A stretch of 64,000 bases of DNA from assembly GCA_964244295.1 (NCBI GenBank), contig CAXTIG010000017.1, forward strand, positions 1-64,000, read 5' to 3'. Below the pieces are notes generated by a model. That model saw only the letters and a list, made by a program, of their open reading frames with translations. It had not been told where the DNA came from and made no database searches. Source of the DNA: JAJAZB01 sp964244295. Lineage in GTDB: Bacteria; Bacteroidota; Bacteroidia; Cytophagales; Spirosomataceae. Shown piece after piece: positions 22,846 through 32,351 of this stretch. Numbering within the stretch: the stretch's first letter is position 1; each line of letters opens with the position of its first letter. Made by a program: the position numbers and the translations under genes.

Positions 22846-25800
22846 ATGCAAAACAAAACCGTAATTATCGGCCTGACGGGCATCATCAGCCTGTTGTGTC
22901 TCTACTACTTGTCGTTCACGTTCGTTTCGCGGAACTACAAGCAAAAAGCCACCGAATTTGCCACCGACGCCCGCAGCGGCAAGGTGGATTTGGCGAAGCG
23001 CCAACGCTTCACCGACTCGCTCTGGAACGAACCCGTGTACCTGAGCAGCACGCTCAAGGAAGTGACCGAAAGCGAGCTGAACCTCGGCCTCGACCTCCAG
23101 GGCGGGATGCACGTGATGCTGGAAGTCTCGCCGGTGGAAATCATCAAATCCCTGGCGGGCAACAGCGGTAACCCGGCCTTCCGCAAGGCACTGGCCGAAA
23201 CCGTTCAGGGCCAGTCGAGTTTGCAGGGAAATTTCGTGCAGGCTTTTGCCGATAATTTCAAAAAAGCGGCACCGGGCCAAAACCTGGCTTCCGTGTTTGC
23301 CAACTCCGGCAACCGTAGCAAAATCAGCGCCCGTTCCTCCGATAACGACGTGCTGAAGATGATCAACACCGAAGTGGAAGGGGCCACCGATCGTGCCTTC
23401 CGTATCATTCAGCAGCGGGTGGATAAGTTCGGCGTGTCGAACCCCAACCTCCAGCGCATTCCCGGCACGGGCCGGATCCAGGTCGAACTGGCGGGCGTGG
23501 ACAACCCCGAACGGGTGCGCAAGCTGCTCTCCGGCGCGGCCAAGCTGGAATTTTGCGAAGTCTATGAATTTCAGGAATACGCCTCGGCCTTCGACCAACT
23601 CGGCAAGTACCTCGACGCCCAGGATAAAGCCCGCAAGGCCAGCAACCTGAGCGCCGCCCCCGCCAAAGCCGACACCGGCAAAGCCGCCACGGGTCTGGCC
23701 GCCGCGCTTTCGCAGAGTGCCCCCGCCAAAGGGGATTCGGCCAAAAAAGACACCGCCGCCTCGGCCTCGGCGCAGTCGGCGCTGGCGCGGCTGTTTCAGT
23801 TTACGGGTCAGGGGTTTGGCGTGTTCGTGAAAGACAGCGCCGAGGTGGGTGAAATTCTGCGCCGCCCCGAAGTGCGGGCCATGTTCCCCTCCGACCTCAG
23901 CTTCGTGTACAACGTGAAGCCCATCACGACCACCAAAAACCAGGAATTGCTCACGATGGAGGCCATCAAGCGCGACCTCGGTGGCAAAGCCCCGCTCGAA
24001 GGCGACGTGATCACCGATGCCGTGAGCGACTTCGACCAGTCGGGCGGGAAGGGCATCGAAGTCACGATGAGCATGAACCCGGAGGGTGCCCGCAAGTGGA
24101 AGGCCCTCACGGCGGCCAACGTGGGCAAGCGCGTGGCGATCATCCTCGACAACGCCGTGTATTCGGCCCCGACCGTGAACGGCGAAATTCCCAACGGTCG
24201 CTCCAGCATCACCGGTGGTTTCGACATCGACGAAGGCAAGGACTTAGCCAACATCCTGAAAGCCGGGAAGTTGCCCGCCCCGACGAGCATCGTCGAGGAA
24301 GCCGTGGTGGGTTCGACGCTCGGCTCGGAAGCCATCAGTTCGGGGGTGATTTCCTCGCTGGTGGGTTTGCTGGTCGTGCTGCTGTTTATGCTGGCCTACT
24401 ACAACCGCGCCGGGATCGTGGCCGACATCGCCCTGATCATCAACCTGTTTTTCCTGCTGGGCATCATGGCCTCGCTCAAAGCCACGCTGACGCTGCCGGG
24501 GATCGCGGGGATCGTGCTTACCATCGGGATGGCGGTGGATGCCAACGTGCTGATTTTCGAGCGGATCAAGGAAGAACTGGCCCTGGGCAAACCCTTCGGA
24601 CAGGCGATTTCGGACGGATTTAAAAACGCCTATTCGTCCATCCTCGACTCCAACGCCACCACGCTGCTGACGGGTTTGGTGCTGCTGATTTTCGGCACGG
24701 GCCTCATCCTGGGTTTTGCCGTGACGCTCGTCATCGGGATTTTTACCTCGCTGTTCGCCGCCATTTTCATCAGCCGGGTGATTCTCGAACTCTGGACGCG
24801 CAACGGACGGAAAATCGAATTCTTCGCCAGTTGGTCGAAAAACCTTTTTAAGGATTCGTCCTTCGATTTCGTCTCCAAGCGCCGGATTTACTACACCATC
24901 TCGTCGGTCATCATCGTGGCGGGGATTATTTCCATCCTCGTCAAAGGCTTCGGCCTGGGCGTCGATTTCAAAGGCGGACGGACTTACGTGGTGCGCTTTG
25001 AGCAAAGCGTGGAAACCGATGCCGCCCGGCAGGCCCTGACGAGCGCGTTTGGCGAGGCCCCCGAGGTGAAAACCTACGGCAACCTCGGCGTCAATCAGTT
25101 GCGCATTACTACGGATTACCTCGTGGACCAAACCACACCGGAAGCCGACAAACAAGCCGAAGCCAAACTGAAGGCCGGGCTGGGCAACCTGGGCGGTAGT
25201 TCGCAAATCCTGAGTTCGTCGAAAGTAGGCCCGACCATCGCCGACGACATGATTTTCTCGTCCCTGAAAGCCGTGTTGCTGGGGATTCTGGTCGTGGCGG
25301 CGTACATCTTCATCCGGTTCCGAAAAATCGGGTTTGTGTACGGAGCCGTGGTGGCTTTGTTCCACGACGTGCTCATCATCCTGGCCGTGTTCTCGATTTT
25401 CAACGGCCTGCTGCCCTTCAACCTCGACATCGATCAGTCCTTCATGGGCGCCTTGCTCACGATCATGGGGTACTCGATGAACGACACCGTGGTGGTCTTC
25501 GACCGGGTGCGGGAGTACCTCAACGACAACAAGGCCAAGCGCGAGAGCATCGCCACCATCATCAACAACGCCCTCAACAGTACCCTGAGCCGCACGGCGG
25601 TGACGGGTCTGGCCACGATGCTGGTGCTGATCGTGCTGTTCGTCTTCGGCGGGGAAACCATCCGGGGCTTCTCGTTTGCGATGCTCATCGGGGTCATCGT
25701 CGGCACGTACTCCTCGCTCTTCGTGGCCACGCCCATCGTGGTCGACGCCCTGACGCGCGAGCAGGCCAGCAAAGGCAGCATCGCCGACACCGACGGGGCA

Positions 25801-25851
25801 CCGGCTCCGGTGTTGACGACGGGCAAAGGGCGGATGAAGCCGCAGGTTTAG
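22846..25851 (+). CDS. secDF: Protein translocase subunit SecDF (fused)
   Basis: A 1001-residue fusion of SecD and SecF, the proton-driven partner of SecYEG that completes export across the inner membrane. The SecD half has an N-terminal membrane helix, the DLQGGMHVMLEV motif, a large periplasmic domain and then FERIKEEL within the SecD transmembrane bundle. The SecF half begins near residue 690 with GVDFKGGRTYVV and contains NDTVVVFDRVREYL. Twelve membrane segments are expected. An Ala/Lys/Ser-rich low-complexity stretch of about 45 residues (about 269-313) is inserted into the periplasmic domain. Fusion is usual in Bacteroidota. A family-B palindrome with a T-run follows the stop. Confidence 0.96.
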   Translation: MQNKTVIIGLTGIISLLCLYYLSFTFVSRNYKQKATEFATDARSGKVDLAKRQRFTDSLWNEPVYLSSTLKEVTESELNLGLDLQGGMHVMLEVSPVEIIKSLAGNSGNPAFRKALAETVQGQSSLQGNFVQAFADNFKKAAPGQNLASVFANSGNRSKISARSSDNDVLKMINTEVEGATDRAFRIIQQRVDKFGVSNPNLQRIPGTGRIQVELAGVDNPERVRKLLSGAAKLEFCEVYEFQEYASAFDQLGKYLDAQDKARKASNLSAAPAKADTGKAATGLAAALSQSAPAKGDSAKKDTAASASAQSALARLFQFTGQGFGVFVKDSAEVGEILRRPEVRAMFPSDLSFVYNVKPITTTKNQELLTMEAIKRDLGGKAPLEGDVITDAVSDFDQSGGKGIEVTMSMNPEGARKWKALTAANVGKRVAIILDNAVYSAPTVNGEIPNGRSSITGGFDIDEGKDLANILKAGKLPAPTSIVEEAVVGSTLGSEAISSGVISSLVGLLVVLLFMLAYYNRAGIVADIALIINLFFLLGIMASLKATLTLPGIAGIVLTIGMAVDANVLIFERIKEELALGKPFGQAISDGFKNAYSSILDSNATTLLTGLVLLIFGTGLILGFAVTLVIGIFTSLFAAIFISRVILELWTRNGRKIEFFASWSKNLFKDSSFDFVSKRRIYYTISSVIIVAGIISILVKGFGLGVDFKGGRTYVVRFEQSVETDAARQALTSAFGEAPEVKTYGNLGVNQLRITTDYLVDQTTPEADKQAEAKLKAGLGNLGGSSQILSSSKVGPTIADDMIFSSLKAVLLGILVVAAYIFIRFRKIGFVYGAVVALFHDVLIILAVFSIFNGLLPFNLDIDQSFMGALLTIMGYSMNDTVVVFDRVREYLNDNKAKRESIATIINNALNSTLSRTAVTGLATMLVLIVLFVFGGETIRGFSFAMLIGVIVGTYSSLFVATPIVVDALTREQASKGSIADTDGAPAPVLTTGKGRMKPQV

Positions 25852-25858
25852 GGTATTT

Positions 25859-25964
25859 AAAAAGCGTGGGGGTCACCCTGAGCGGAGTCGAAGGGTGTGC
25901 GGTGGGCCAGCGCTGACCTGCCGCACGCCCTTCGACTCCGCTCAGGGTGACCCCCACGCTTTTT
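25859..25964. repeat. Palindromic repeat family B serving as terminator
   Basis: The arms 25859-25902 and 25921-25964 pair over ~44 bases with one wobble. The core is the GTCACCCTGAGCGGAGTCGA palindrome; the outer part AAAAAGCG/CGCTTTTT gives a T-run, so it probably terminates secDF transcription. Confidence 0.88.
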
Positions 25965-25976
25965 TAGTGGCTTTGC

Positions 25977-26006
25977 TTGTCCACCGCCAAACCCTTCGTA
26001 CTTTTA
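25977..26006 (+). promoter_or_regulatory. Promoter of the amino-acid permease gene
   Basis: TTG (25977-25979), 19 bases, TACTTTTA (25999-26006), one mismatch from TAnnTTTG. The permease ATG chosen is at 26082. A longer frame would start inside this promoter and is rejected. Confidence 0.55.
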
Positions 26007-26081
26007 AAGCACCGTTTTCCCAAACATCCTTCGGCAAAAAACCCATTTTTCCACCTGAATTACCCTTACAACCTCCTGTTT

Positions 26082-27602
26082 ATGAATCAAACTATCTGGC
26101 GAAAAAAACCGCTCGCGGCCTACGAAGCCGACATGAAAAACAGCCAGCTCAAACGGGTGCTGACTCGCTGGGGACTCACTTCGCTGGGCATCGGGGCCGT
26201 GATTGGGGGCGGGGTGTTCGTGTTGACGGGAATCGCTGCCAATGAGTGGGCCGGTCCGGCGCTGGCCTTGTCGTTCGTGCTGGCGGGCGTGGCCTGTACG
26301 TTTGCTGCCCTGTGTTACGCCGAATTTGCTTCGATTTTACCCGTCGAAGGCTCGGCTTACGCCTATTCCTACGGCACGGTGGGCGAAATTTTCGCCTGGC
26401 TCATTGGCTGGAACTTGATTCTTGAATACATGATGGGGGCCACCACCGTAGCCGTGAGTTGGTCGGGGTATTTTGAAAAATTCCTTCACCTGCTTGGTAT
26501 CAACCCGCCTCTGTGGTTGATGAACGACCCCGTTACCGCGCAGGAAAAAGCGGAGAAACTCCGTCAGGCGGGCGAGGTCATTCCTGACTTTACGTTTGCC
26601 TTCAACCTGCCCGCGCTGCTCATCGTCTGGGTGGTGACGTACATTCTCGTGAAGGGCATTAAAGAAGCCGCCAGCACCAACAACCTCATCGTGATTCTGA
26701 AGGTGACGGTTGTGATTTTCGTCATCATCTGCGGGGCGTTTTACGTGGATACGGCCAACTGGACGCCTTTTATTCCCGATACTCAAATCAAAGACGGCCA
26801 GGAGCACTACGGCTTCAACGGCATCGTAACGGCGGCCAGCATCGTGTTTTTCGCCTACATCGGCTTCGATGCCGTCTCGACTCAGGCCGGGGAAGCCATC
26901 AACCCCAGGAAAGACGTGCCCTTCGCCATCATTGCCTCGCTCATCATCTGCACGATTCTGTACATCCTCGTGTCGCTGGTGCTGACCGGCATGGTGCGCT
27001 TCGACCAACTCGACCTGAAAGCTCCCGTGGCGCAGGCCTTCGCCGACCAGGGCCTCACCTGGGCCGTGTATCTGATCACGGTGGCGGCCATCGCGGGCCT
27101 TACTTCGGTGATGCTCGTGATGATGCTGGGACAAACGCGGATTTTCCTCGGCATGGCGAAAGACGGCCTGTTGCCGGGCTTTTTCCGGGCGATTCACCCG
27201 ACTTTCCGGACGCCCTGGAAAAGTACGATCCTGGTCGGGGGCATCGTGTCGGTGGTGGCGGCGTTGACGCCCATCGACAAAGTTTCGGAATTGTGCAGTT
27301 CGGGTACGCTGCTGGCCTTCGCCATGATTTGCGGGGCTGTCTGGCTGCTGCGCGTCCGCGAGCCTAACCTGGAGCGTCCCTACCGCACACCAGCCCTGCC
27401 GGTAATTGCCACGCTGGGGATTTTGGCCAACCTCTACCTGATGTACAACCTGCGAACCGACACCAAAATCTCGTTCGTGATTTGGTGCGTACTCGGGGTC
27501 ATCGTGTACTTCCTCTACAGCAAAGGCCACAGCAACCTCGGTAAAGGTGGCCCGCCGAGCGCCTTATTGGATGTGGAAAAAGACCAGAATGTGACGATGT
27601 AG
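26082..27602 (+). CDS. Amino-acid permease of the APC superfamily (CAT-like)
   Basis: A 506-residue membrane protein with about 12 membrane helices. The first helix carries the substrate-binding signature GIGAVIGGGVFVLTGIAA; YAEFASILPVEGSAYAYSY, WNLILEYMMGATTVAVSW and FFAYIGFDAVSTQAGEAINPRKDVPFAI are typical of the cationic amino-acid transporter branch. The C-terminal helices include RVREPNLERPYRTPALP. It probably imports a cationic or neutral amino acid by coupling to an ion gradient. ATG 26082 is chosen since the promoter lies further upstream. It is monocistronic with a strong terminator. Confidence 0.93.
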   Translation: MNQTIWRKKPLAAYEADMKNSQLKRVLTRWGLTSLGIGAVIGGGVFVLTGIAANEWAGPALALSFVLAGVACTFAALCYAEFASILPVEGSAYAYSYGTVGEIFAWLIGWNLILEYMMGATTVAVSWSGYFEKFLHLLGINPPLWLMNDPVTAQEKAEKLRQAGEVIPDFTFAFNLPALLIVWVVTYILVKGIKEAASTNNLIVILKVTVVIFVIICGAFYVDTANWTPFIPDTQIKDGQEHYGFNGIVTAASIVFFAYIGFDAVSTQAGEAINPRKDVPFAIIASLIICTILYILVSLVLTGMVRFDQLDLKAPVAQAFADQGLTWAVYLITVAAIAGLTSVMLVMMLGQTRIFLGMAKDGLLPGFFRAIHPTFRTPWKSTILVGGIVSVVAALTPIDKVSELCSSGTLLAFAMICGAVWLLRVREPNLERPYRTPALPVIATLGILANLYLMYNLRTDTKISFVIWCVLGVIVYFLYSKGHSNLGKGGPPSALLDVEKDQNVTM

Positions 27603-27628
27603 GTCAGGCTGTCTGACAGAAACTAAAG

Positions 27629-27660
27629 GCGGCTCCAATTAACGTTGGGGCCGCTTTTTT
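27629..27660 (+). terminator. Rho-independent terminator
   Basis: GCGGCTCCAA (27629-27638) pairs with TTGGGGCCGC (27645-27654) and is followed by TTTTTT. It ends the permease unit. Confidence 0.82.
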
Positions 27661-27690
27661 GTTGAAAACCACCAGGCTGTTCCACAGGGT

Positions 27691-27806
27691 GTCATCCCGA
27701 CGTTAGGAGGGATCTCGTTAACCCACCAGACCGCTGGATATCGGGAATCGTCTCGGAACCCCAACGAGCGGAACGCCGCCCGGATCCCTCCTACCGTCGG
27801 GATGAC
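27691..27806. repeat. Palindromic repeat family C, variant
   Basis: GTCATCCCGACGTTAGGAGG at 27691 pairs with the complement ending at 27806 (GATCCCTCC...GGGATGAC), arms ~24 bases with a mismatch. It fills the gap between the convergent permease and DUF4249 genes. Confidence 0.8.
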
Positions 27807-27823
27807 AGCCCTTTCCCAAAAAC

Positions 27824-28720
27824 TCAGGGCTTCGGCCTCGCCTTTTTTTCATCAATCACCGTCTGAAACGTACTGACCGCCGAGCCACCAAAAAAGCCCA
27901 GGGCCTTGCGTCCGCTGGTGTTTACGTTCTGCACGTTGCTCGGAATGTTGGTGGGCGGCGTGGCGAAAAGGCCCTGGTTGCTCGACTCCAGGTTGACGGC
28001 CTGCAAAAAGTAGTAGGTTTCATCGGTCAGCGAGAGTAACTCCACCTTCAGCGAGTCGCCCTTCGCCCAGAGTTCTTTGTTGATGCTCCGGCGGATGGGC
28101 AGGATGAAAATGATGCCGTCGATGTTGCCGCCCGGCGAAAAGCCCGCGTCGTAGGCCGTGCTGATGTCGCTGGCGCGGTTGAAATACGTCCCGTTTTTGT
28201 AGGTCTTGATCCAGTAGCTGTCGCCCTTGCCGAACAGGTCGCGGGCGTAAAACTCGGCGGTGTAGCCTTCACTCGGGCCATTCGTCGGGGCGACGGGTGG
28301 TTTTTCGAAAAAATAGTTGACCGAATCGACGCGGGGCACGGGCCGGATTTGCGTCGTGGCCTGGTAGGTTTCACCGCCCGTTTTGATTATAAGCCGGTAG
28401 GTGCCGTTCACGTGACCCAGGGCGGTATCCTTCGCGGGCGGCGTCCAGACGTACACGCCGTCGGCCTTCAAATCCTTGAATTCGTACACCACGTTGGCCT
28501 CGTCGGTCACGGTCACGGTCGCGCTGAGCACGGGTTTCGGAATGGAATTGTCGAAATACGCCGCCGACTGGGTGAGTTTAATCGTGGCGGGGCCGGCCTG
28601 GTTGGTGACCCAACCGTCCACCACGAGTTGGGTCGGGCCGGTTTCGGTATCGAGGTCGATGACGTCCTGGCAGGCGGTGAGGGCCAGGAGAGGAAGGAGG
28701 AAAAGGAGGAGGCGTTTCAT
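27824..28720 (-). CDS. DUF4249-domain lipoprotein
   Basis: A 298-residue lipoprotein with lipobox LLALTACQD (Cys at residue 18). DUF4249 features follow: VIDLDTETGPTQLVVDGWVTNQAGPATIKLTQSAAYFD, VTVTDEANVVYEF, GTYRLIIKTGGETYQATTQI and a C-terminal ALGFFGGSAVSTFQTVI. DUF4249 proteins are Bacteroidota lipoproteins with an Ig-like first domain and are nearly always next to a TonB-dependent receptor, as here (91 bases upstream, same strand). They are believed to cooperate in outer-membrane uptake. I start at MKRLLLFLL; an ATG 27 codons upstream would give an implausible second signal peptide. Ligand unknown. Confidence 0.88.
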   Translation of the reverse strand: MKRLLLFLLPLLALTACQDVIDLDTETGPTQLVVDGWVTNQAGPATIKLTQSAAYFDNSIPKPVLSATVTVTDEANVVYEFKDLKADGVYVWTPPAKDTALGHVNGTYRLIIKTGGETYQATTQIRPVPRVDSVNYFFEKPPVAPTNGPSEGYTAEFYARDLFGKGDSYWIKTYKNGTYFNRASDISTAYDAGFSPGGNIDGIIFILPIRRSINKELWAKGDSLKVELLSLTDETYYFLQAVNLESSNQGLFATPPTNIPSNVQNVNTSGRKALGFFGGSAVSTFQTVIDEKKARPKP

Positions 28721-28740
28721 GAATTGAGAAACAAGAGACC

Positions 28741-28806
28741 GGAAACAGGAGGCAAGAAACGAAAGCAGGAGAAAACAAAAATCTTGTTTCCTGTTTCTCA
28801 CCTCTC
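28741..28806. repeat. Imperfect inverted repeat, family K
   Basis: GAAACAGGAGGCAAG near 28743 pairs with CTTGTTTCCTGTTTC near 28782. The motif GAGGTGAGAAACAGGA in the complement is shared with 48796-48885. It separates the receptor and DUF4249 genes. Confidence 0.6.
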
Positions 28807-28810
28807 GGTT

Positions 28811-31198
28811 CTAAAATTTAAAATTATACGTCACCGAAGGCAAAAATGAGCCGAAGACCGAGTAGCGTACGGCTTCGGTCAGGCGGGGGTCATCTTCGTT
28901 TTGCCGGACGAACACGGAGAACGGGTTTCGCCGCCCGTAGGCGTTGTAGAGCGCAAAGACCCACTCGGCGCTGCCGCGCTGGCTAAACGGCCCGTGGTTA
29001 ACGCGCTTGGTCGCCGCCAGGTCGAGGCGGTGGTAGGCCGGAATGCGGCTGCCGTTGCGCGAGTCGAGGTAGTTTTCGGGCAACGCAATGCCGTTCCACT
29101 CAAAGCGCGTGGTCGGGTAGGTGCCGGGCGTACCGCTGCTGTAGGCGAAGTTGGTCGAGAACGTCCACTTGTTGCCCAGGTCGTAGAGCGCCACCAGGCT
29201 CAGGTTGTGGGTTTTGTCGAAACGGGCGGGAAACCATTCGTCGTTGTTGATGCCTTCCACCTGCCGCTCGGTGCGGGCCAGGGTGTAGCTGACCCAGCCG
29301 GTGAGTTTGCCCTTGTTTTTTTTCACGAAAAACTCCGCCCCGTAGGCCCGTCCCTGCCCGGTGAGCAGGTCGCCCTCCACGAACTGGTTGAGCAGCAAAT
29401 CCGAGCGCCGCACGTAGTCGATTTGGTTTTTCAAGTCCTTGTAGTACGTTTCCACCGATACCTCGTAGGCGTTGTCGTCGAGGTTTTGGAAAAAACCCAG
29501 GGCCACCTGGTCGGCGAGTTGGGGCTTGATGTTTTTCGAAGAAAGCGTCCACACGTCGAGCGGCGAGGAAGCCGCCGTGTTCGAGAGCAGGTGCAGGTAC
29601 TGGGCCGTGCGGTTGTAACTCAACTTGAGCGAGGCCGCCGGCGACAGGCTCAGGTTGGCCGAAAAGCGCGGTTCCCAGTTGCCGTACTGCGCCACCAACT
29701 CGCCGGATTGGTAGGTCGTGCCGGGGAAATCGGGCGCTTTGCGATAGCCCGGCAGGATGCTGCGGTAGTCGTAGTACTGCCCCGGCCCCAGCGCCCGAAA
29801 AAACGAATACCGGATGCCGTACTGGAGGGTAAGGCGCTTGCCGAGCTTCTGCTCGTTGGCCAGGTACAGCGCCGATTCATCGCCAAAGCGCGATTCGAGG
29901 CTGAAATCGCGGGTTTCGCCCGCCGAGGTGCCCACCGCCGCGCCGGGTTGGGATTCATAGCTAATAAATTGCCCGCCGAAGGTGATTTGGTTTTCGGGGT
30001 TGAGGAAAAACGTGAAATCGGGCTTGGCGCTGTAACTCACGATTTTGGAATCCCAGGTGAATTTGTCGCGGGCATCGGGGTTGGTTTCGGTGCCGAGGCC
30101 GTATTTGTAGTTGGAATAATAGCCGGTTACGTTGAGAAACAGACGCTTGTTGAACACGTGATTCCAGCGCCCCGACACGGTGCCGTTGCCCCAGTCGAAG
30201 CCGAATTCCTTGCTGCCGAACACGTCGCGCCCGAAGTAGCCAGAGAGGAAGAAGGTGTTGTTTTCGTCGAGACGGTAGTTGGCTTTGGCCGTGAAGTCGT
30301 AGAAGTAAAATTTGCTGCCCTTCAAATCGCCGCTCAGGAAGGGCTTGGCCAGCACGTCGATGTACGAGCGCCGGGCGGCGACGATGAACGAGCCTTTGCC
30401 CTTCAAAAACGGTCGCTCGTAGGCCACCCGGCTGAAAATCGCCCCGATGCCCGCGTTGAGTTCGGCTTTTTTCGAATTGCCTTCCTTCATTCGCACGTCG
30501 AGAATCGACGAAATCCGCCCGCCGTACTGGGCCGGGATGCCACCTTTAATGAGCTTCACGTCCTTGACGGCGTCGGGGTTGAAGACCGAGAAAAACCCGA
30601 ACAGGTGGCTGGAATTGTACACCGGCGCTTCGTCGAGCAGGATGAGGTTCTGGCTGATGTCGCCGCCGCGCACGTTGAAGCCGCTGGCCCCTTCGCCCAC
30701 CGTGCTGACGCCGGGCAAAAGCTGGATGCTTTTGATGAGGTCCACCTCGCCGAGCAGCGCGGGCATTTTGCGGATGGTTTTCATGTCGATTTTATTGACC
30801 GACATTTCCACCGACTTCACGTTGTCGTCTTCGCGCTGGCTTTTCACGACCACCTCGGCCAGTTGGCGCTCTTCCTCGCGGAGTTCGAGGTCGAGCTGCA
30901 CGTCGAGGGCGGCGAGGTCGACGGTGCGGGTGATTTTTTCGTAGCCGATGAACGAAAACACGAGCGTGTACCGGCCCGGTGCGAGGCTGAGGGCGTAGTA
31001 GCCGTAGTTGTTGGTGGTGGTGCCGGTGCCGCGCTCTTTCACGTACACCGACACACCGATGATGCCCTCGCCGTTGGCGGCGTCTTTGAGGTATCCTCCG
31101 ATGGTGGCGCGGCCCGCCGGTGCGGGTGGGTCGGGAAGTTGCGCCAGCGCCAGAACGGGCAGGACGAGAAGCAGGAAAAAGGGAAGAAACTGTTTCAT
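28811..31198 (-). CDS. TonB-dependent outer-membrane receptor with carboxypeptidase-like N-terminus
   Basis: A 795-residue receptor. After a signal peptide (ending LALAQ) there is a CarboxypepD_reg-like/DUF4480 domain (ATIGGYLKDAANGEGIIGVSVYVK, PGRYTLVFSFIGYEK), then a plug domain (SIQLLPGVSTVGEGASGFNVRGGDISQNLILLDEAPVYNSSHLFGFFSVFNPDAVKDVKLIKGGIPAQYGGRISSILDV) and a ~22-strand barrel ending in YNFKF. The plug has the signature of the group paired with DUF4249, not of SusC, and no SusD follows. It probably imports an unknown substrate across the outer membrane. I start at MKQFLPFFLL; a longer frame adds 33 unlikely residues. Confidence 0.93.
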   Translation of the reverse strand: MKQFLPFFLLLVLPVLALAQLPDPPAPAGRATIGGYLKDAANGEGIIGVSVYVKERGTGTTTNNYGYYALSLAPGRYTLVFSFIGYEKITRTVDLAALDVQLDLELREEERQLAEVVVKSQREDDNVKSVEMSVNKIDMKTIRKMPALLGEVDLIKSIQLLPGVSTVGEGASGFNVRGGDISQNLILLDEAPVYNSSHLFGFFSVFNPDAVKDVKLIKGGIPAQYGGRISSILDVRMKEGNSKKAELNAGIGAIFSRVAYERPFLKGKGSFIVAARRSYIDVLAKPFLSGDLKGSKFYFYDFTAKANYRLDENNTFFLSGYFGRDVFGSKEFGFDWGNGTVSGRWNHVFNKRLFLNVTGYYSNYKYGLGTETNPDARDKFTWDSKIVSYSAKPDFTFFLNPENQITFGGQFISYESQPGAAVGTSAGETRDFSLESRFGDESALYLANEQKLGKRLTLQYGIRYSFFRALGPGQYYDYRSILPGYRKAPDFPGTTYQSGELVAQYGNWEPRFSANLSLSPAASLKLSYNRTAQYLHLLSNTAASSPLDVWTLSSKNIKPQLADQVALGFFQNLDDNAYEVSVETYYKDLKNQIDYVRRSDLLLNQFVEGDLLTGQGRAYGAEFFVKKNKGKLTGWVSYTLARTERQVEGINNDEWFPARFDKTHNLSLVALYDLGNKWTFSTNFAYSSGTPGTYPTTRFEWNGIALPENYLDSRNGSRIPAYHRLDLAATKRVNHGPFSQRGSAEWVFALYNAYGRRNPFSVFVRQNEDDPRLTEAVRYSVFGSFLPSVTYNFKF

Positions 31199-31572
31199 GG
31201 GAAGAAAGTTGGGGCTTGATAAAAACGAACGGGATTGGATAGGGTTTAAAAATCGGTAGTTAACCCAAGTGGTGCGGTAAGCAGAGAGCCTTTTCAACCC
31301 GACCGAACCACCGCAGCGGCGGATGAAGGCCGCTCGATTCTATTCACACAACTTAGGTTTAGGTTAGGAACCAACCCTTCGTTTCGCGGCGAACCGGCCC
31401 ACTGGGGGCAAAGTTCCGGTGGACGGGCGGATGGGAGTTGGTTACTTGACGAACGGTCGGCTCCGGGTTTAACGTCCCGAAAGGGAGTCAACTTCCCGGA
31501 AGTTTCGGTTCAGCATTCAGACAATCGAATGCTGCATTACCCCCACGACTCCCATTAACTTTTTGACGAAGT
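31199..31572. other. Gap without gene between TonB receptor and LytTR operon
   Basis: 374 bases with no plausible coding frame. It holds AACTTCC-C-GGAAGTT (31490-31504) and an 8-bp hairpin CAGCATTC/GAATGCTG (31511-31534), which may be the terminator of the LytTR operon. The upstream region of the receptor carries only poor matches to TAnnTTTG, so its promoter is not assigned. Confidence 0.5.
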
Positions 31573-32337
31573 TCACGCGTTCAGCCACCCTTTAAACGCC
31601 TCCGCCCGCTCGCGGCTCACGTAGATTTCCTCGTCGGCGGGGCGGTGGCGAAGCGCCACGCGTAGTTTGCCGTTGAAGTGCGGCTCGATGCGCCCGATGC
31701 CCTCCAGGCGACTGAGGTACTTGCGATTGATTCGGAAAAAGTGGCGCGGGTCCAACTGCCGTTCGAGTTCGTCCAGCGTTTCATCGACAATGAATTTCTT
31801 CCCGGCGTTCGTGACCAGAAACACGACTTTGTCTTCGGCAAAAAGAAAGTCGATCTCCGTCGTTTCAACGACCTCAAACCGTCCGCCCTGGCGCAGCAAA
31901 AACCGACTTTTGTGCAGAATGGGCTTCACGCCGTAGGCTTCCAGCACCCGGCCCAGTTGTTCGGTCAGGGCGGGGGCGGTGCCCCGCGTTTGCCGGAACT
32001 TGTCCAGTGCGGCGGCCAATTCTTCTTTTTCAATGGGTTTCAACAAATAATCCACGCTGTTGACCTTGAAGGCCCGCAGGGCGTACTCGTCGTAGGCGGT
32101 GGTGAAAATGACGGGCGTGGTGACGGGCATTTGCTGGAAAATCTCGAAACTCAGTCCGTCGGCGAGTTGAATGTCGAGCAGGAGCAAATCCGGCGCTTGG
32201 TTTGTGCCGAGCCAGCGCAGCGTTTCGCGCACGCTTTCGGTCTGGCCGACTACGGTGGCGTCGGGGGCCACCTCGCGCAGCATGGTGGCGAGGCGGCGGG
32301 CGGCGAGGGGTTCGTCTTCGACGAGGAGAAGGTTCAT
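31573..32337 (-). CDS. LytTR-family response regulator
   Basis: A 254-residue two-domain regulator. The receiver domain starts MNLLLVEDEPLAARR and has the acceptor Asp in DLLLLDIQLADGLSFE, then the conserved Thr (VIFTTAYDEYA) and Lys (YLLKPI). The LytTR DNA-binding domain has SRFLLRQGGRFEVVETTEIDFLFAEDKVVFLV, RHFFRINRKYLSRLEGIGRIEPHFNGKLRVAL and the terminal VSRERAEAFKGWL. It is the partner of the adjacent LytS-type kinase. ATG 32337 is taken; a frame to 32430 would start inside the repeat element E that separates it from the kinase gene. Confidence 0.93.
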   Translation of the reverse strand: MNLLLVEDEPLAARRLATMLREVAPDATVVGQTESVRETLRWLGTNQAPDLLLLDIQLADGLSFEIFQQMPVTTPVIFTTAYDEYALRAFKVNSVDYLLKPIEKEELAAALDKFRQTRGTAPALTEQLGRVLEAYGVKPILHKSRFLLRQGGRFEVVETTEIDFLFAEDKVVFLVTNAGKKFIVDETLDELERQLDPRHFFRINRKYLSRLEGIGRIEPHFNGKLRVALRHRPADEEIYVSRERAEAFKGWLNA

Positions 32338-32351
32338 GGTTTTTTGAAGAA

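Noticed and set aside
28811..31198. SusC/SusD polysaccharide utilisation locus
   Set aside because: No SusD or glycoside hydrolase follows; the partner is a DUF4249 lipoprotein and the plug lacks the SusC-type signature.
28901..31219. Open frame of 772 codons on the plus strand opposite the TonB receptor
   Set aside because: It is an antisense shadow in GC-rich coding DNA; it contains no domain, and the minus strand encodes a clear receptor with plug and barrel motifs.
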